From Planctomycetota bacterium (GTDB lineage Bacteria; Planctomycetota; UBA1135; GCA-002686595), in contig JAEUHY010000015.1 of the NCBI GenBank assembly GCA_016795325.1, positions 744,001 through 808,000 on the forward strand: a stretch of 64,000 nucleotides of DNA, given 5' to 3'. Shown here one piece after another: positions 34,522-44,800 of this stretch. The translations under genes and the position numbers were made by a program. The notes beneath the pieces were generated by a model. It saw only the letters and a program-made list of their open reading frames with translations, was not told the origin of the DNA and made no database searches. Every line of letters starts with the position of its first letter. Position 1 is the stretch's first letter.

Positions 34522-35400
34522 ATGAGCGCTCGAGTCGAACCCACGTCCGCCGCCGTCGTCCTCGGGCCGGCCTATGCCGAGCGTGTGCGCCGTTTGGCCG
34601 CGGCTTTCGCCGCGCAACGCGCGCGCGCCAGCTCGGCGAGCGGGGCTGCGCGCCGCGCGGGCGGAGGCGACGAACTCGTCGGCCATCGGCCGTTGCGAGC
34701 GGGCGAGGACGCACGCGACCTCGACGTTGAGTTGTACGCACGTCTGGAACGGCCCTTCGTGCGCGAACGGCGCGCCGAAGCGGGCGAGCGCTGGGCCGTC
34801 GCGCTCGACACGTCGCGTTCGATGGACGTCGGCGCGCCGAGCAAACTGCAACTCGCGGCCGAAGTCGCGGGCGCGCTGGCTGCCTGCGGGCTGCGCAGCG
34901 GAGCACGCGTGGAGCTGTGCGCGGTCGGCCGCGCCGGCGGAGTCGAGTTCGAAGTTTGCTCGCGAGCGCTGGACTGGGCGCGCTGCGCGCGTTGGCTCGA
35001 GTTGCGCAGCGCGTCCGCCATCGGCTCGAGCGGGGTGCTGCTCGCGCAGCCGCGCTTGCTCGCAGCCCGCCGCGTGTTCGTGCTCGGCGACCTGTTCGAC
35101 CTCGAACCCGCTCAGGTGCTCACGCTCGCACGCCGTGGCCGCGCGGTGGCCGCGCTGGCGGTGCTCGCTCCGACCGAACTCGCGCCACCGCGCAGCGGGG
35201 CGGTCGTGTGGCGCGACCTCGAGACGCAGGCCCGCGCGCCCGTCGCATTGAGTCCCGAGGTCGTCGAGCGCTACCGCGCGGCCCTCGAAGCGCGCCTGGA
35301 CGCGTGGGCCGGCGCCTTTGCGCGCCGCGGCCAGTCCTTCGCCGTCGCCGCGAGCCCGTCGCCGTTCGAGGACGCCGTGCACGGTGTGCTGCGCGCATGA
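34522..35400 (+). CDS. DUF58 domain protein (VWA-like, MoxR-associated type)
   Basis: The 292-residue protein shows the DUF58 core HRPLRAGEDARDLDVELYARLERPFVRE (about residues 55-82). It is followed by the MIDAS-like LDTSRSMDV (about 94-102; D-x-S-x-S present). DUF58 proteins usually lie between a MoxR AAA+ ATPase and BatA-type membrane proteins and help assemble or activate target complexes. Here the BatA-like gene follows with a 4-base overlap, but no MoxR gene is upstream. The preceding gene is pyrC. Confidence 0.85.
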   Translation: MSARVEPTSAAVVLGPAYAERVRRLAAAFAAQRARASSASGAARRAGGGDELVGHRPLRAGEDARDLDVELYARLERPFVRERRAEAGERWAVALDTSRSMDVGAPSKLQLAAEVAGALAACGLRSGARVELCAVGRAGGVEFEVCSRALDWARCARWLELRSASAIGSSGVLLAQPRLLAARRVFVLGDLFDLEPAQVLTLARRGRAVAALAVLAPTELAPPRSGAVVWRDLETQARAPVALSPEVVERYRAALEARLDAWAGAFARRGQSFAVAASPSPFEDAVHGVLRA

Positions 35401-36659
35401 TGGCCGCGCTCGTGTTCGACGCGCCCGCTTGGCTCGCGCTGCTGGCGCTTCCGCTCGCGCTCGCATGGTGGACCGCGCGCAACGCGGCGGCGCCCGACGA
35501 ACCGACGGGAGCGCTCGAGCTGTGGCGGGCCGCGCAGCTGGAGGCGCCGCACTCCGCTCGCGGCGCGCGGCGCTGGCCGTTGCGCACGCTGTTCGCGCTC
35601 GCAGCGCTCGCCGCGGCGTGCCTCGCCCTGGCGGCGCCGGTGTGGCGCCCGTCAGCCGGGCCCGTGGTGTGGCGCGTAATCGTCGACGCGCGCGCCGCGC
35701 TCGGTCTTCCGGCGCCGTCCGAGGCCGCAGGTTCGGTTGCGGGCGAGGCGCGTGCGCAGCGAGCGTTGGCGCTCGCCGGCAACGCTCTCGCACGGGTGCT
35801 CGAGCCCGGCGATCGCTGCGAGTGGTGGCTCGTGAGCGGCGAGCACGTGCTCGCGACGAGCAGCACGCTCCCCGCGGATTGGCCGCCGCTGCACGAGCAG
35901 CTGTGCGGCCACGCCGCGCCGGCTTGGGAGCGCTACGACGAGCTGGGGACGCTGTGGGTGACCGACTGCGGCGCCGAGCCCGCGCCGCGCCACGCCGGGC
36001 TCGCGGCGAGCGGGGCCTCGGCGACGCCCGGCGTGGTCGCGCGCTGGCCTGGACGCGCGCTGGCTTGGAACGGCCGCGAAACGGTGGAGCTCGCCGAACC
36101 TGCGCCGCTCGTCGCGCTCGCGCTCGATGCGCGCCGCGGACCGCTGGGGCGCGCGCTCGCGGCGTGGTGCTCCGCGCGCGGTGCGACGCTGTGTGATCCG
36201 GCCGCGTGCGGCGACGCGGCCGCGCTGCGCATCGAGTTCGCGGCACTGAGCGCGGGCGAGCGCAGCGCCGGTCGGAGCGCCGGGTGGAGTCTGGCGGGCC
36301 GGAGCGGCGTGCTCGCTCCGAGCGCGCGGCCGCACAGCGTGCTGCTCGCGGAAGAGGGACCGCGCGCTCGGCCGCTGCTGCGTGTGGCGCGGGGACGGGT
36401 CGAGTGCGCGCTCGAACCGGATGCGGAGCTCGGCGGCGACGGAGCGGCCTTCGCGGTGAGCTGCGCGGACGCCTTCGACCGCGCGCTGCTGCCGATCGCG
36501 CCCGTGGTCGCGCTCGAGGAGCGCCAGCGCAGCGAAGCTCCGCGAGAGATCGCGCCGCGCCGACCTGCGGATCCGAGCGCGCCTCCGCGCAGTCTGGCCG
36601 GCTGGTGCGCCGCCGCCGCCGCGTTGTTCGCTCTGGGTGCGGCGACGCTGCGCCGCTGA
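35397..36659 (+). CDS. BatA/aerotolerance-like membrane protein with a degenerate VWA region
   Basis: The 420-residue protein has an N-terminal hydrophobic pair (APAWLALLALPLALAWWTARN and LFALAALAAACLALAAPVW), as in BatA and related N-terminal membrane proteins. A VWA-like region begins VVWRVIVDARAALGLP, where the MIDAS serines expected after the Asp are missing. It ends in one more transmembrane helix. The ATG at 35397 overlaps the DUF58 stop; a second ATG follows immediately at 35400. The two proteins probably act together in the envelope. Confidence 0.72.
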   Translation: MMAALVFDAPAWLALLALPLALAWWTARNAAAPDEPTGALELWRAAQLEAPHSARGARRWPLRTLFALAALAAACLALAAPVWRPSAGPVVWRVIVDARAALGLPAPSEAAGSVAGEARAQRALALAGNALARVLEPGDRCEWWLVSGEHVLATSSTLPADWPPLHEQLCGHAAPAWERYDELGTLWVTDCGAEPAPRHAGLAASGASATPGVVARWPGRALAWNGRETVELAEPAPLVALALDARRGPLGRALAAWCSARGATLCDPAACGDAAALRIEFAALSAGERSAGRSAGWSLAGRSGVLAPSARPHSVLLAEEGPRARPLLRVARGRVECALEPDAELGGDGAAFAVSCADAFDRALLPIAPVVALEERQRSEAPREIAPRRPADPSAPPRSLAGWCAAAAALFALGAATLRR

Positions 36660-36691
36660 AGCGCCGCGAGTCCGCTGCGCTCGACGCCGCG

Positions 36692-37708
36692 CTACGCGCG
36701 CGGCGCGCCTTCGTCCGGCTCGTCTTCCACTTCGCCGTATTGGCGCGTGAACAGGGCCGTGGCGACGAAGCCCACGAACACGGCGAACCACAGCGTGCAC
36801 AGGCGCGCGAGGATCGTCATGCCCGCCGCCTTCTGGCGCGCGACTTCGAGCGTCAGGCCCAGCCCGTCGGGCCCGATGCGCGTGACGATCAACTTGCCGA
36901 GCGAGTACTCGGTCACGCCCAGGCCGCCCGGTGCGATCAGCGCGACGGCGCCGATCACGGCGCTGAAGGCGAAGGCGAACACCGCGTACAGGTAGGGCAG
37001 ACCGCCGGGCACGAGGTGGTTCGCGATCAGCCAGAAGCCCGTGCACTCCAGGCCCCAGCCGAGCACGCTGACGAGCGTCGGGCCGAGCATCTCGCGCAGC
37101 GCGAGCAGTTTGCGCGTGCTGGCGAAGGCGATCTCGACGCGCGGCGCGAGGCGGCTGACGACCGGCGCCTTGCCGACGGCGGTGACGCACAGCCGCGCGA
37201 AGCTCTCCGAACCGACGAGCACGAGTGCGACCAGGCACACGGCGAGCATGCTCCAGAAGACCCACCCGAACTCGGGTTCGGTCGACAAGCCGCCGATCGC
37301 GACCAGGATCAGATAACCGAGCAGGTCGGTGAAGCGTTCGGCCACGACGATCGGCGCCGATTCGCTGATGCGCACGCCCGTGACCTTGCGCACCAGCCAG
37401 GACTTGAAGACCTCGCCCATCTTGCCGGGCGTGACGGACATCGTCAGGCCCGAGAGGTAGATCAGGAACGACGTGCGGCGCTCGAGACGGATTCCGAGCA
37501 GCTCGCAGTAGCGCTGCCATTTCCAGAAGCGCACGACGTAGTTGCCCAGCGAGAGCGCGCAGGCCGCGGGCAGGACCCACAACGGCATCCCCCGCACCGC
37601 GTCCAGCACGGCGCCGAGGTCGGCCCAGATGAGAATGCCGGCGTAGACCGCAACGCCGAACAGGACGCCGATCAGCAGGCGTCGACCGAGGGACTTGGGA
37701 AGCGGCAC
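36692..37708 (-). CDS. Lysylphosphatidylglycerol synthase transmembrane-region (YbhN/UPF0104) family protein
   Basis: The 338-residue protein starts at GTG 37708 and has about eight transmembrane helices. It carries the family hallmarks GNYVVRFWKWQRYCELLGI, SVTPGKMGEVFKSWLV, APIVVAERFTDLLGY and IAPGGLGVTEYSLGKL. Members act as lipid or lipid-linked-sugar flippases, or are the membrane half of MprF. No synthetase domain is present. The gene lies 7 bases after the stop of the antiporter gene and is probably in the same operon. Confidence 0.88.
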   Translation of the reverse strand: MPLPKSLGRRLLIGVLFGVAVYAGILIWADLGAVLDAVRGMPLWVLPAACALSLGNYVVRFWKWQRYCELLGIRLERRTSFLIYLSGLTMSVTPGKMGEVFKSWLVRKVTGVRISESAPIVVAERFTDLLGYLILVAIGGLSTEPEFGWVFWSMLAVCLVALVLVGSESFARLCVTAVGKAPVVSRLAPRVEIAFASTRKLLALREMLGPTLVSVLGWGLECTGFWLIANHLVPGGLPYLYAVFAFAFSAVIGAVALIAPGGLGVTEYSLGKLIVTRIGPDGLGLTLEVARQKAAGMTILARLCTLWFAVFVGFVATALFTRQYGEVEDEPDEGAPRA

Positions 37709-37715
37709 GAGGACC

Positions 37716-39806
37716 CTACGCCGGGGAGGGATCGGTCTTTCGGCCGAAGACCAGCAGCAGCATGAGCAGTGCGGCGCAGCCGGTGGGGAGCGCGATCCAC
37801 GGCGACCAGCCCATGAACGCGCAGGGGAAGTAACCGCACACGACCGCGACGGCCATCGTGGTCGCCGCGTACGCCATCTGCGTGCGCGTGTGGTCGAGGT
37901 GGTCGGCGGCGCAGGCTGTCGAGGAGAGGATCGTCGTGTCCGAGATGGGCGAGCAGTGGTCGCCGAAGATCGAGCCTTCGAGGACCGCGGCGATCGACAG
38001 GATCAGCAGTCCGTGGCCTCCGAGCGGGACCAGTTCTCCCATGCTGAAAGCCAGGCCCACGACCAGCGGCAAGAGGATGCTCATCGTGCCCCACGAGGTG
38101 CCGGTGGCGAAGGCGATGCCGGCCGAAAGCAGGAACAGCACGGTGGGAAGTGCTTGCGGAGCGAGGTGTGGGCCGACGAGATCGCTGAGGTAGCTCGCCG
38201 TGCCCAGGCTCTCGCAGGCCGCGCCGATCATCCAGGCGAGGTACAGGATCCCGACGGCGATCCCGGTGTTGCGCAGCGTGATGAAGATGGCGCGCGGAAT
38301 GTGGCGTCCGGCGCCCGAGACGAGCGCGAGGAGGATGGCGAGCGCGAGTCCGCAACTCGAGCCGACCAGGATGGCGCGCGAACTTTCGCCGTCGCTGAGC
38401 ACCGCGGTGATGGCCTTGAAGTCGCTGAAGAGCGCGCTGAACTCCAGGCCGGCATTGCGCAGGCCGACCCGCGTGATCTCCGCGAGCGTCACGATCACGA
38501 AGGTCAGCACCGGCGCGAGCGCGTTGAGCGCGCGCGGCGTCACGCCGGGCGCCGGCTCGAGCTGCGTCGCGGCGTCGCCGACCATCGGCTTGCCGCCTTC
38601 GCGCACGAGCTGGCCGGTGGTGCGCGCGCGGCGTTCCGCGGCGAGCATCGGCCCGAAGTCGCGGCCGAGCAGCACCACCAGCGCGACCATCACGAGCGTG
38701 AAGATGCAGTAGAAGCGGTAGGGGAGCGACTCGACGAACACCGCGTAGCCCTCGCTCGGGCTCATGCCGGCGGCGGGCAGTTGCGGCGCGAAGGTCGAGA
38801 CTTCGTAGGCGATCCAGGTCGAGAAGATCGAGATGCCGGCGACAGGCGCCGCGGTGCTGTCGACGATGTAGGAGAGCTTCTCGCGCGAGATGCGGAAGCG
38901 ATCGGAGAGCGGCCGCATCGTCGTTCCGACCAGGATGCAGTTGGCGTAGTCGTCGAAGAACACCGCCAGCCCCATGCCGAAGGTCGCGAGTTGCGTGCTG
39001 CGCACGCCGCGCGCGAACTTCGCGAGCGCGTCGACCAGGCCGCGGATGCCGCCGCTGACGGTCATGACGCCGACCATCGAGAGCATCGCGAACACGAAGC
39101 CGATGATCAGCTGTTTGTCCGAGTCGACCAGTTGCGGCCAGAACATGGCGCTCGCGACGTCGGGCAGGCCGCCGGCCCAGGCGCTGATGACCGACGCGCC
39201 CGCGCCCATGCGCAGCAGCGCAGCGGCGCACCACACGCCGGCGAACAACGCGACCAGGGGCTTGCGGAACAGCACCGCGAGCAAGATGGCGAGCACCGGC
39301 GGGTAGAGCGACGAACGCTGCGGCGCGCGCCAGCCGTCCTGGTGCACAGTGAGCGTGGTCGCAGCGCGGTGGGAGTACTGCAGTGAGAGGCGCTCGCCGT
39401 CGAGCATGACGATCACGCCGGCGCCCCGTTCGGCGCTGCTCTCGGCCGCGTTGCGCTCACCTTCCACTTCCAACGCCAGGCCGCGCTTGTCGGCGAGTTC
39501 GCGCAGGCCGCGCACCACGCTGCGGCGCGCGAGGTCGTGCACCGTGAGGTCCTCGCTCGCGGGCTGCGTCGCGAAGATGCAGCCGAAGAGCGAGAGCTTG
39601 ATGCGCCCCTCGCCGCGCTCGATCACTGCCGGGCCGTCGAGGATCTGCTCACCGACCGGGCGCTCTCCTTCGGCCGGCGCGAGCGCCAGCAACTGGTGCG
39701 CGTTGGCGGCGGCCAGTCGGGCGGGATCGCCGTGGGGCAGCAAGAACACCAGCGCCGCCGCGGCGAGGCAGGCCAGCACTGCGAGGGCGCGTTTCATGCG
39801 CCGCAT
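37716..39806 (-). CDS. NhaC-type Na+/H+ antiporter with an extra N-terminal periplasmic domain
   Basis: The 696-residue protein contains the NhaC-family core: [53 protein letters not shown] and [20 protein letters not shown], across about 11 helices. Typical members are about 450-550 residues. Here about 150 extra residues follow the first transmembrane helix (about 30-165), with an [12 protein letters not shown] segment, and are probably periplasmic. Sodium/proton exchange is the family role; exchange of an organic acid is an alternative. Confidence 0.88.
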   Translation of the reverse strand: MRRMKRALAVLACLAAAALVFLLPHGDPARLAAANAHQLLALAPAEGERPVGEQILDGPAVIERGEGRIKLSLFGCIFATQPASEDLTVHDLARRSVVRGLRELADKRGLALEVEGERNAAESSAERGAGVIVMLDGERLSLQYSHRAATTLTVHQDGWRAPQRSSLYPPVLAILLAVLFRKPLVALFAGVWCAAALLRMGAGASVISAWAGGLPDVASAMFWPQLVDSDKQLIIGFVFAMLSMVGVMTVSGGIRGLVDALAKFARGVRSTQLATFGMGLAVFFDDYANCILVGTTMRPLSDRFRISREKLSYIVDSTAAPVAGISIFSTWIAYEVSTFAPQLPAAGMSPSEGYAVFVESLPYRFYCIFTLVMVALVVLLGRDFGPMLAAERRARTTGQLVREGGKPMVGDAATQLEPAPGVTPRALNALAPVLTFVIVTLAEITRVGLRNAGLEFSALFSDFKAITAVLSDGESSRAILVGSSCGLALAILLALVSGAGRHIPRAIFITLRNTGIAVGILYLAWMIGAACESLGTASYLSDLVGPHLAPQALPTVLFLLSAGIAFATGTSWGTMSILLPLVVGLAFSMGELVPLGGHGLLILSIAAVLEGSIFGDHCSPISDTTILSSTACAADHLDHTRTQMAYAATTMAVAVVCGYFPCAFMGWSPWIALPTGCAALLMLLLVFGRKTDPSPA

Positions 39807-39853
39807 GGTAGGCGCCTCCGCACAGGCTTTGAAGCGCGGCGCAGCTCCGTTGC

Positions 39854-39882
39854 TTGGCCGCTCGCACTCGCGTGCGTATCCT
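39854..39882 (+). promoter_or_regulatory. Candidate promoter upstream of the coiled-coil protein and asnS
   Basis: TTGGCC (39854-39859), a 17-base spacer, and TATCCT (39877-39882). The ATG at 39905 is 22 bases beyond the -10 block, allowing a short leader. Confidence 0.4.
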
Positions 39883-39904
39883 CTCGCGGCTCGTCAAGCA
39901 CGCC

Positions 39905-40504
39905 ATGTCGCCGCACTTGCTTTCGTTCGCGCTCGTGTCTGCGCCGGCCCAAGACTCCTGGGCCAGCGCCGCACTGCCGTGGATCGCCCTGCTCGCGCTC
40001 GCAGTCGCGGTCGCGGGTGTGTTCGGCGTGTGGACGATCGTCGCGCGCCTGGAACGCATCGAGGCGCTTTCGAAGCGTTTCGACGCGCTGGACGAGATCC
40101 GCGCGGAGCTCAAGGTCTTCGCCAAGGAGCGCAGCGACCTCGACCTGCGGCGCATCGAACACGTGCTGATCGAGCTGCGCGACGGCCAGCGGCGCCTGGA
40201 GGACTCGATCCTGCGCGCCACGCAGGCGGCGCTGAAGCCTGCGCCCGGCGCGGCCGCCAACGCCGGGCCCGCACCGCACGATGCGGCGGAACGCTTGATC
40301 GCACGCGTGCTCGCGCAGGGCTACGAGCGCGTCCTGCTCGTGCAACCGCGCGAAGAACTCGAACGCCTGCTCGCCAGCGAGGGCGCGCACGAGGTGCTTG
40401 TCGAAGCGCGCCGCAACGGCGTGCTCTGCAAGGGCCGCGTGCTGCTCCGCGACGGCGCCGTCACCGACGTCGAACTCACCCCGGCCTACACGCTGTTTCC
40501 ATGA
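39905..40504 (+). CDS. Membrane protein with a coiled coil, unknown function
   Basis: The 199-residue product has a hydrophobic N-terminus and one transmembrane helix (about 22-43). A charged coiled coil (about 45-110) and a small alpha/beta end domain follow ([20 protein letters not shown] onwards). I do not recognise the end domain. Start ATG 39905 is preferred over upstream codons that look non-coding. The stop overlaps the asnS ATG by 4 bases (ATGA at 40501), so the two are translated together. Confidence 0.7.
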   Translation: MSPHLLSFALVSAPAQDSWASAALPWIALLALAVAVAGVFGVWTIVARLERIEALSKRFDALDEIRAELKVFAKERSDLDLRRIEHVLIELRDGQRRLEDSILRATQAALKPAPGAAANAGPAPHDAAERLIARVLAQGYERVLLVQPREELERLLASEGAHEVLVEARRNGVLCKGRVLLRDGAVTDVELTPAYTLFP

Positions 40505-41799
40505 CTGTCACCACGATCGAGAAGCTCGCCGAGCACGTCGGCCAAACCGTGACCCTGCAGGGCTGGGTGCACGCGCGCACTTCGAAGGGCAAGCTGCACT
40601 TCGTGCAACTGCGCGACGGCTCCGGCCTCGTGCAGTGCGTGCTGTTCAAGAACAACGTCGAGGCCGAGCTGTTCGACGCGGTCTCGCGCGCCGGACAGGA
40701 GTCGAGCGTGTTGCTCACCGGCCTGGTCAAGGCCGAGCCGCGCGCGCCGGGCGGCTTCGAGATCGACGTGAGCTCGGGCGCGGTGTTCCAGATCGCCGCC
40801 GAGGGCTATCCGATCACGCCCAAGGAGCACGGCATCGACTTCCTGCTCGAGCATCGCCACCTGTGGCTGCGCTCGCGGCGCCCGTGGGCCATCCTGCGCA
40901 TCCGCCACACGATCATGATGGCGCTGCGCAACTTCTTCGACTCACGCGGCTTCATCTGCGTCGATTCGCCGATCTTCACGCCCAACGCGTGCGAAGGCAC
41001 GTCGACGCTGTTCGAGGTGCCGTACTTCGACAGCACCGCGTACCTCACGCAGTCGGGCCAGCTGTACGCCGAAGCCGCGGCGCTCGCCTTCGGCAAGGTG
41101 TACACGTTCGGGCCGACGTTCCGCGCCGAGAAGAGCAAGACGCGCCGGCACCTGACCGAGTTCTGGATGCTCGAGCCGGAGATGGCCTACGCCGGACTCG
41201 ACGACGTGATGCAACTCGCCGAGGACATGCTGTGCCACGTGGTCGACGTGGTGCTCAAGACGCGCCGCACCGAGCTCGCGGTGCTCGAGCGCGATCTCTC
41301 CAAACTCGAAGCGATCAAGCCGCCGTTCCCGCGCATGACCTACGACGAGGCCTGCGCGGTGCTCGCCGCGCACCCCGAGTCCAAGCACGTCGCCGGCGAC
41401 GACTTCGGCGCGCCCGACGAGACGATCATCTCGAACCAGTTCGATCGGCCGGTGATGGTCCACCGCTATCCCGCCGCGATCAAAGCCTTCTACATGAAGC
41501 GCGATCCCGCCGATCCGACGAAGTGTTTGTCGGTCGACGTGCTCGGTTCGGAAGGCGTGGGGGAGATCATCGGCGGCAGCCAACGCGAGGACGATCTCGA
41601 GCTGCTGCTCTCGCGCATCCGGCACGAGAAGTTGCCCGAGGACTTCTTCCAGTGGTACCTGGACCTGCGCCGCTACGGCTCGGTCCCGCACGCCGGTTTC
41701 GGGCTGGGCCTCGAACGCACCGTCGCCTGGGTGTGCGGCGTCGAGCACGTGCGCGAAGTGATCCCGTTCCCGCGCACGATCTACCGCATCCATCCCTGA
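40501..41799 (+). CDS. asnS: Asparaginyl-tRNA synthetase
   Basis: The 432-residue class IIb synthetase has an N-terminal OB fold ([24 protein letters not shown]). Motif 2 is [21 protein letters not shown], where the [10 protein letters not shown] form is characteristic of AsnRS rather than AspRS. Motif 3 is [14 protein letters not shown]. It charges tRNA-Asn directly, implying that the organism need not rely only on the GatCAB route for asparagine. It is coupled to the upstream membrane protein gene. Confidence 0.97.
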   Translation: MTVTTIEKLAEHVGQTVTLQGWVHARTSKGKLHFVQLRDGSGLVQCVLFKNNVEAELFDAVSRAGQESSVLLTGLVKAEPRAPGGFEIDVSSGAVFQIAAEGYPITPKEHGIDFLLEHRHLWLRSRRPWAILRIRHTIMMALRNFFDSRGFICVDSPIFTPNACEGTSTLFEVPYFDSTAYLTQSGQLYAEAAALAFGKVYTFGPTFRAEKSKTRRHLTEFWMLEPEMAYAGLDDVMQLAEDMLCHVVDVVLKTRRTELAVLERDLSKLEAIKPPFPRMTYDEACAVLAAHPESKHVAGDDFGAPDETIISNQFDRPVMVHRYPAAIKAFYMKRDPADPTKCLSVDVLGSEGVGEIIGGSQREDDLELLLSRIRHEKLPEDFFQWYLDLRRYGSVPHAGFGLGLERTVAWVCGVEHVREVIPFPRTIYRIHP

Positions 41800-41820
41800 T
41801 GCGCAGCGCGGTGGCGAACG

Positions 41821-41849
41821 TCGCGCCGCGTGCAGCTCACGCGGCGTGA
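41821..41849. terminator. Hairpin between convergent asnS and DUF4388 genes
   Basis: CGCCGCGTG (41824-41832) and CACGCGGCG (41838-41846) form a perfect 9-base-pair stem with a 5-base loop. Three more pairs, one of them G-T, extend it. It lies between two genes that point at each other and could serve both strands. There is no T-run. Confidence 0.5.
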
Positions 41850-41868
41850 ATTCGCACGGCACGCACTC

Positions 41869-44800
41869 TCAGGGCGTGAAGGCGCGCAGCCCGAAGCCGT
41901 CGCTGACCCACAGCCGGCCGCGCGGAACGCGTGCGCGCGGCGCTTCCCAGGCCACGTAGTTCCATTCGCCCACGCGTTGCACGGCGAAGACCGGCTCGGT
42001 CTTGCCGCCATGGCGCACGACGAAGTCGCGCTCGCTGACTTCCACCGTCCAATCGGCCCAGGGGGACACGAGCTGGCTCACCTGCGGATTGCGGCGCAGC
42101 AGCGCGAGACCTGCATCTTGGCCTCGGTCGGGCGCCACGCCGCCCGCTTCCTCGAGCGTGCGTTCTTCGTCCGGCGCCAGGCGCGAACGCCACACCAATT
42201 CGCGGCCGTCGTGCAGCAGCACCCGCGCGCCGCTGGGCGCGGAATGAGGACCCGAAACGGGCGTCGACCCGAGCGCCTGCGGACCTTCGACCGCGCCGCT
42301 CGCAGCGTCGACGACCCACGCCGAGCCTTCTTCGGTGAGCACCAGCAACGCGCCGGGGCGCTTGGGCAGGAACACCGGCGTGCGCGCCACGCCGCTGATC
42401 GACTCCAGCGAGCGCGACCAGCTCTCGTTCCCGCCGCTGCTCAGGCGCGCCACACGCCCGTTGCGGTCGCACACGATGTGTTCATCGTCGACGGCGATCG
42501 GCGCGGCGAGCACGCTGGCGCTCGACGGCCAAGCTCGCTCCGGCACGCGCGAGAGCATCACCGTGATGTCGCCCGGTTCGGCCAGCGTGACCTTCGTCGG
42601 CGCGAAGCCCTCGTGTTCGAGCTCGAGCACCGTCGGAACGCCGGGCGCCGACTCGAGCACGAACGGCGTGACCCGTTGGGTTCCGTCGGGGAAACGCGCT
42701 CGCGCACCGTGCGGCAGCGAGTCGACCCGCGAGGGGAGCAGGTGCTCCCCGGGTTCGCTGCATTCCTTGGCGAGTTCCTCGAACGCCTGGCGGTGCAGGC
42801 CGCGCTCCGCCAGCGCTCGCGCCGTGCGCACCGCGTCGCGGTGGCGCCGCACGCCGTCGATCTCGCCGGCGAGCAAGTTGAGCAGCCGCTCCGCGCCCTT
42901 GGTCTCGCTCAGGCGTTCGTACGTGTCGATGGCGCGCTCGAGGTCGCCCGCCCGCGCGTGTTCGCGCGCCGACACGAGCAGTTGTTCCTGCAGCTCGAGC
43001 GCCTCGTCGCGCAGGCGCTGCTCACGCGCGGCGCCGCGGATCTCGTTGCGCGCCGCGAGCGCGCTCGAGAGCGTGGCCAGTCGCTCGCCGAACTTGGCGA
43101 GCGCGGCGTCCGTGTTCGGAGTGCTCGCCAGCGCGCTCAGTTCGCCCACCAGCCGCGCCATGCGCGCCTCGGCGAGGCCCGCGTCGGGCGCGTCGTCGCT
43201 GGGCGGTCCCCAGTCCGCGAGCGACTGCTCCAGGCTCGCCGCGAGACCCTCGAGCAACAGCTCCAGCGTCGGCAACGCCGCGGCGCCCGGCTCCGCTTTG
43301 GGCGGCGGCGGGAGGGCCAGCGCCGTGCGCAGACCCTGCACCGGATCGCCGCTCGAGCACTCGATCTGGCAGGCCTGGAACTTCGCCAGCCACTGCGCGC
43401 GCGCGCCGTCCGCGCGATCCTTGATCTGGTCCTGCAGCGCGCGCCGCAGCGCTTCGACTTCGTCGCTGCCGCCTTCGCCGAACAGCTCGTCGAGCAGCGC
43501 CAGTCCACGTTCCGGCGCGCCTTGGAGCTCGCGCACCTGGGCGAGGCGCGCGTCGTAGTCCGAGTCCGAGCGCACCTTGACGACCGCGGCCGAAGAGAGC
43601 ACCAGCAACGCGCTCAGCACGATCACCGAGTTGCGGCGCGAGCGTTTGCCGGTGACGGTCTTGCCGTGCGCGAGGTTGAGCAGCGCCTTCGCCTCGCGGT
43701 GCGTCGGCAGGGCGTCGAGCAGCTGGCGCAGCGGCGTGACCGCCTTGTCCGGCATGTTCGCGACCATCAACGCGCGGCAGGCCTCGACGATCCACGCTGC
43801 GCCGTCCTCGCGTTCGCCAACGGCGAGCAGGCGTTGTCCGATTTCGAGCCGCACCGCAGTGGTCTCCGGCCCGCGCGCCGCGGCGACGCGCAGCAGGATC
43901 GCGGCGCGCCAACGTTGGCCGTTCTCCTGGAATTTGCGCGCGAATCGCAGCAGATCGCTCATCGCCGGCGCGTCGGCGTCGTTCTCGCTCTTGTGCTGCC
44001 AGTGCAGCGTGCGCAACTCGCTGATCAGGTCGTGGCGGTGGTGCGTGCGCGCCGCGCGCCAGCGCGCGACAGCGGCGCTCGCGTCGCTGCCCGCGGCGTC
44101 CAGGCGGCGCAACAAGCTGCGCACGTGGCGCGCTTCCATGTGCGCCAGTGCGGCGGGCAGTTTGCCCTTCTCCCACTCGGCGAGCAGCATCTCGAGCTCG
44201 CCCGGCGCGGCCGGCCCGCTCGGCGCGAAGTCGCACCACGCGCAGATGCGCGCCGCGGCGCGGGCCAGTCGATTCGAGGCGAGTTCCTTCTGCGCGAGCA
44301 CGAGCAGTTCGCGCGGATCGGCGGCGCGGATCGCGCCCACTTGGTACAGCGACGCCACGGCGCCGCGCACCTGGCGGATCGGCCAACCGAGTCGGTCGGC
44401 GATCTCGCGCAGCGTCGACATGCCATCGCACTCGGCGAAGATGCGCTTGGTGCTCTTGTCCGGCGCTTCGGCGGTGAGCGCGCTGGGCACGAGCGTGTCG
44501 GGAATCCCGACCGCGCCCGGCTGTCCGGCGAGTTCGTCGGTCAGACGCGCGTACTCGAGCAGCAGGTATTCGACCGAGATCGGCGGGCAGGTCACCGGCG
44601 CCAGTCGTTCGAGGGTCGTGCCGCTCTCGACGCGCGCCAGCTGTTCGGCTTTGTCCCCGGCGGCAGGGTCCGCGCGGTCGACCACGATCGGCCCGGGCTC
44701 GAAGCGGAAGTGCACGCCTTCCGAGTCGAGCAGGTCGAACATCGTCTCCATGCGCGAGGCGTGCGCGATCTCGCTCATGCGCAGCGAGTCGATGCGCTGG

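Noticed and set aside
34917-36659. Longer start for the BatA-like gene inside the DUF58 gene
   Set aside because: The in-frame extension overlaps DUF58 by almost 500 bases and is Arg-rich. The ATG at 35397 with the 4-base overlap fits the local operon style.
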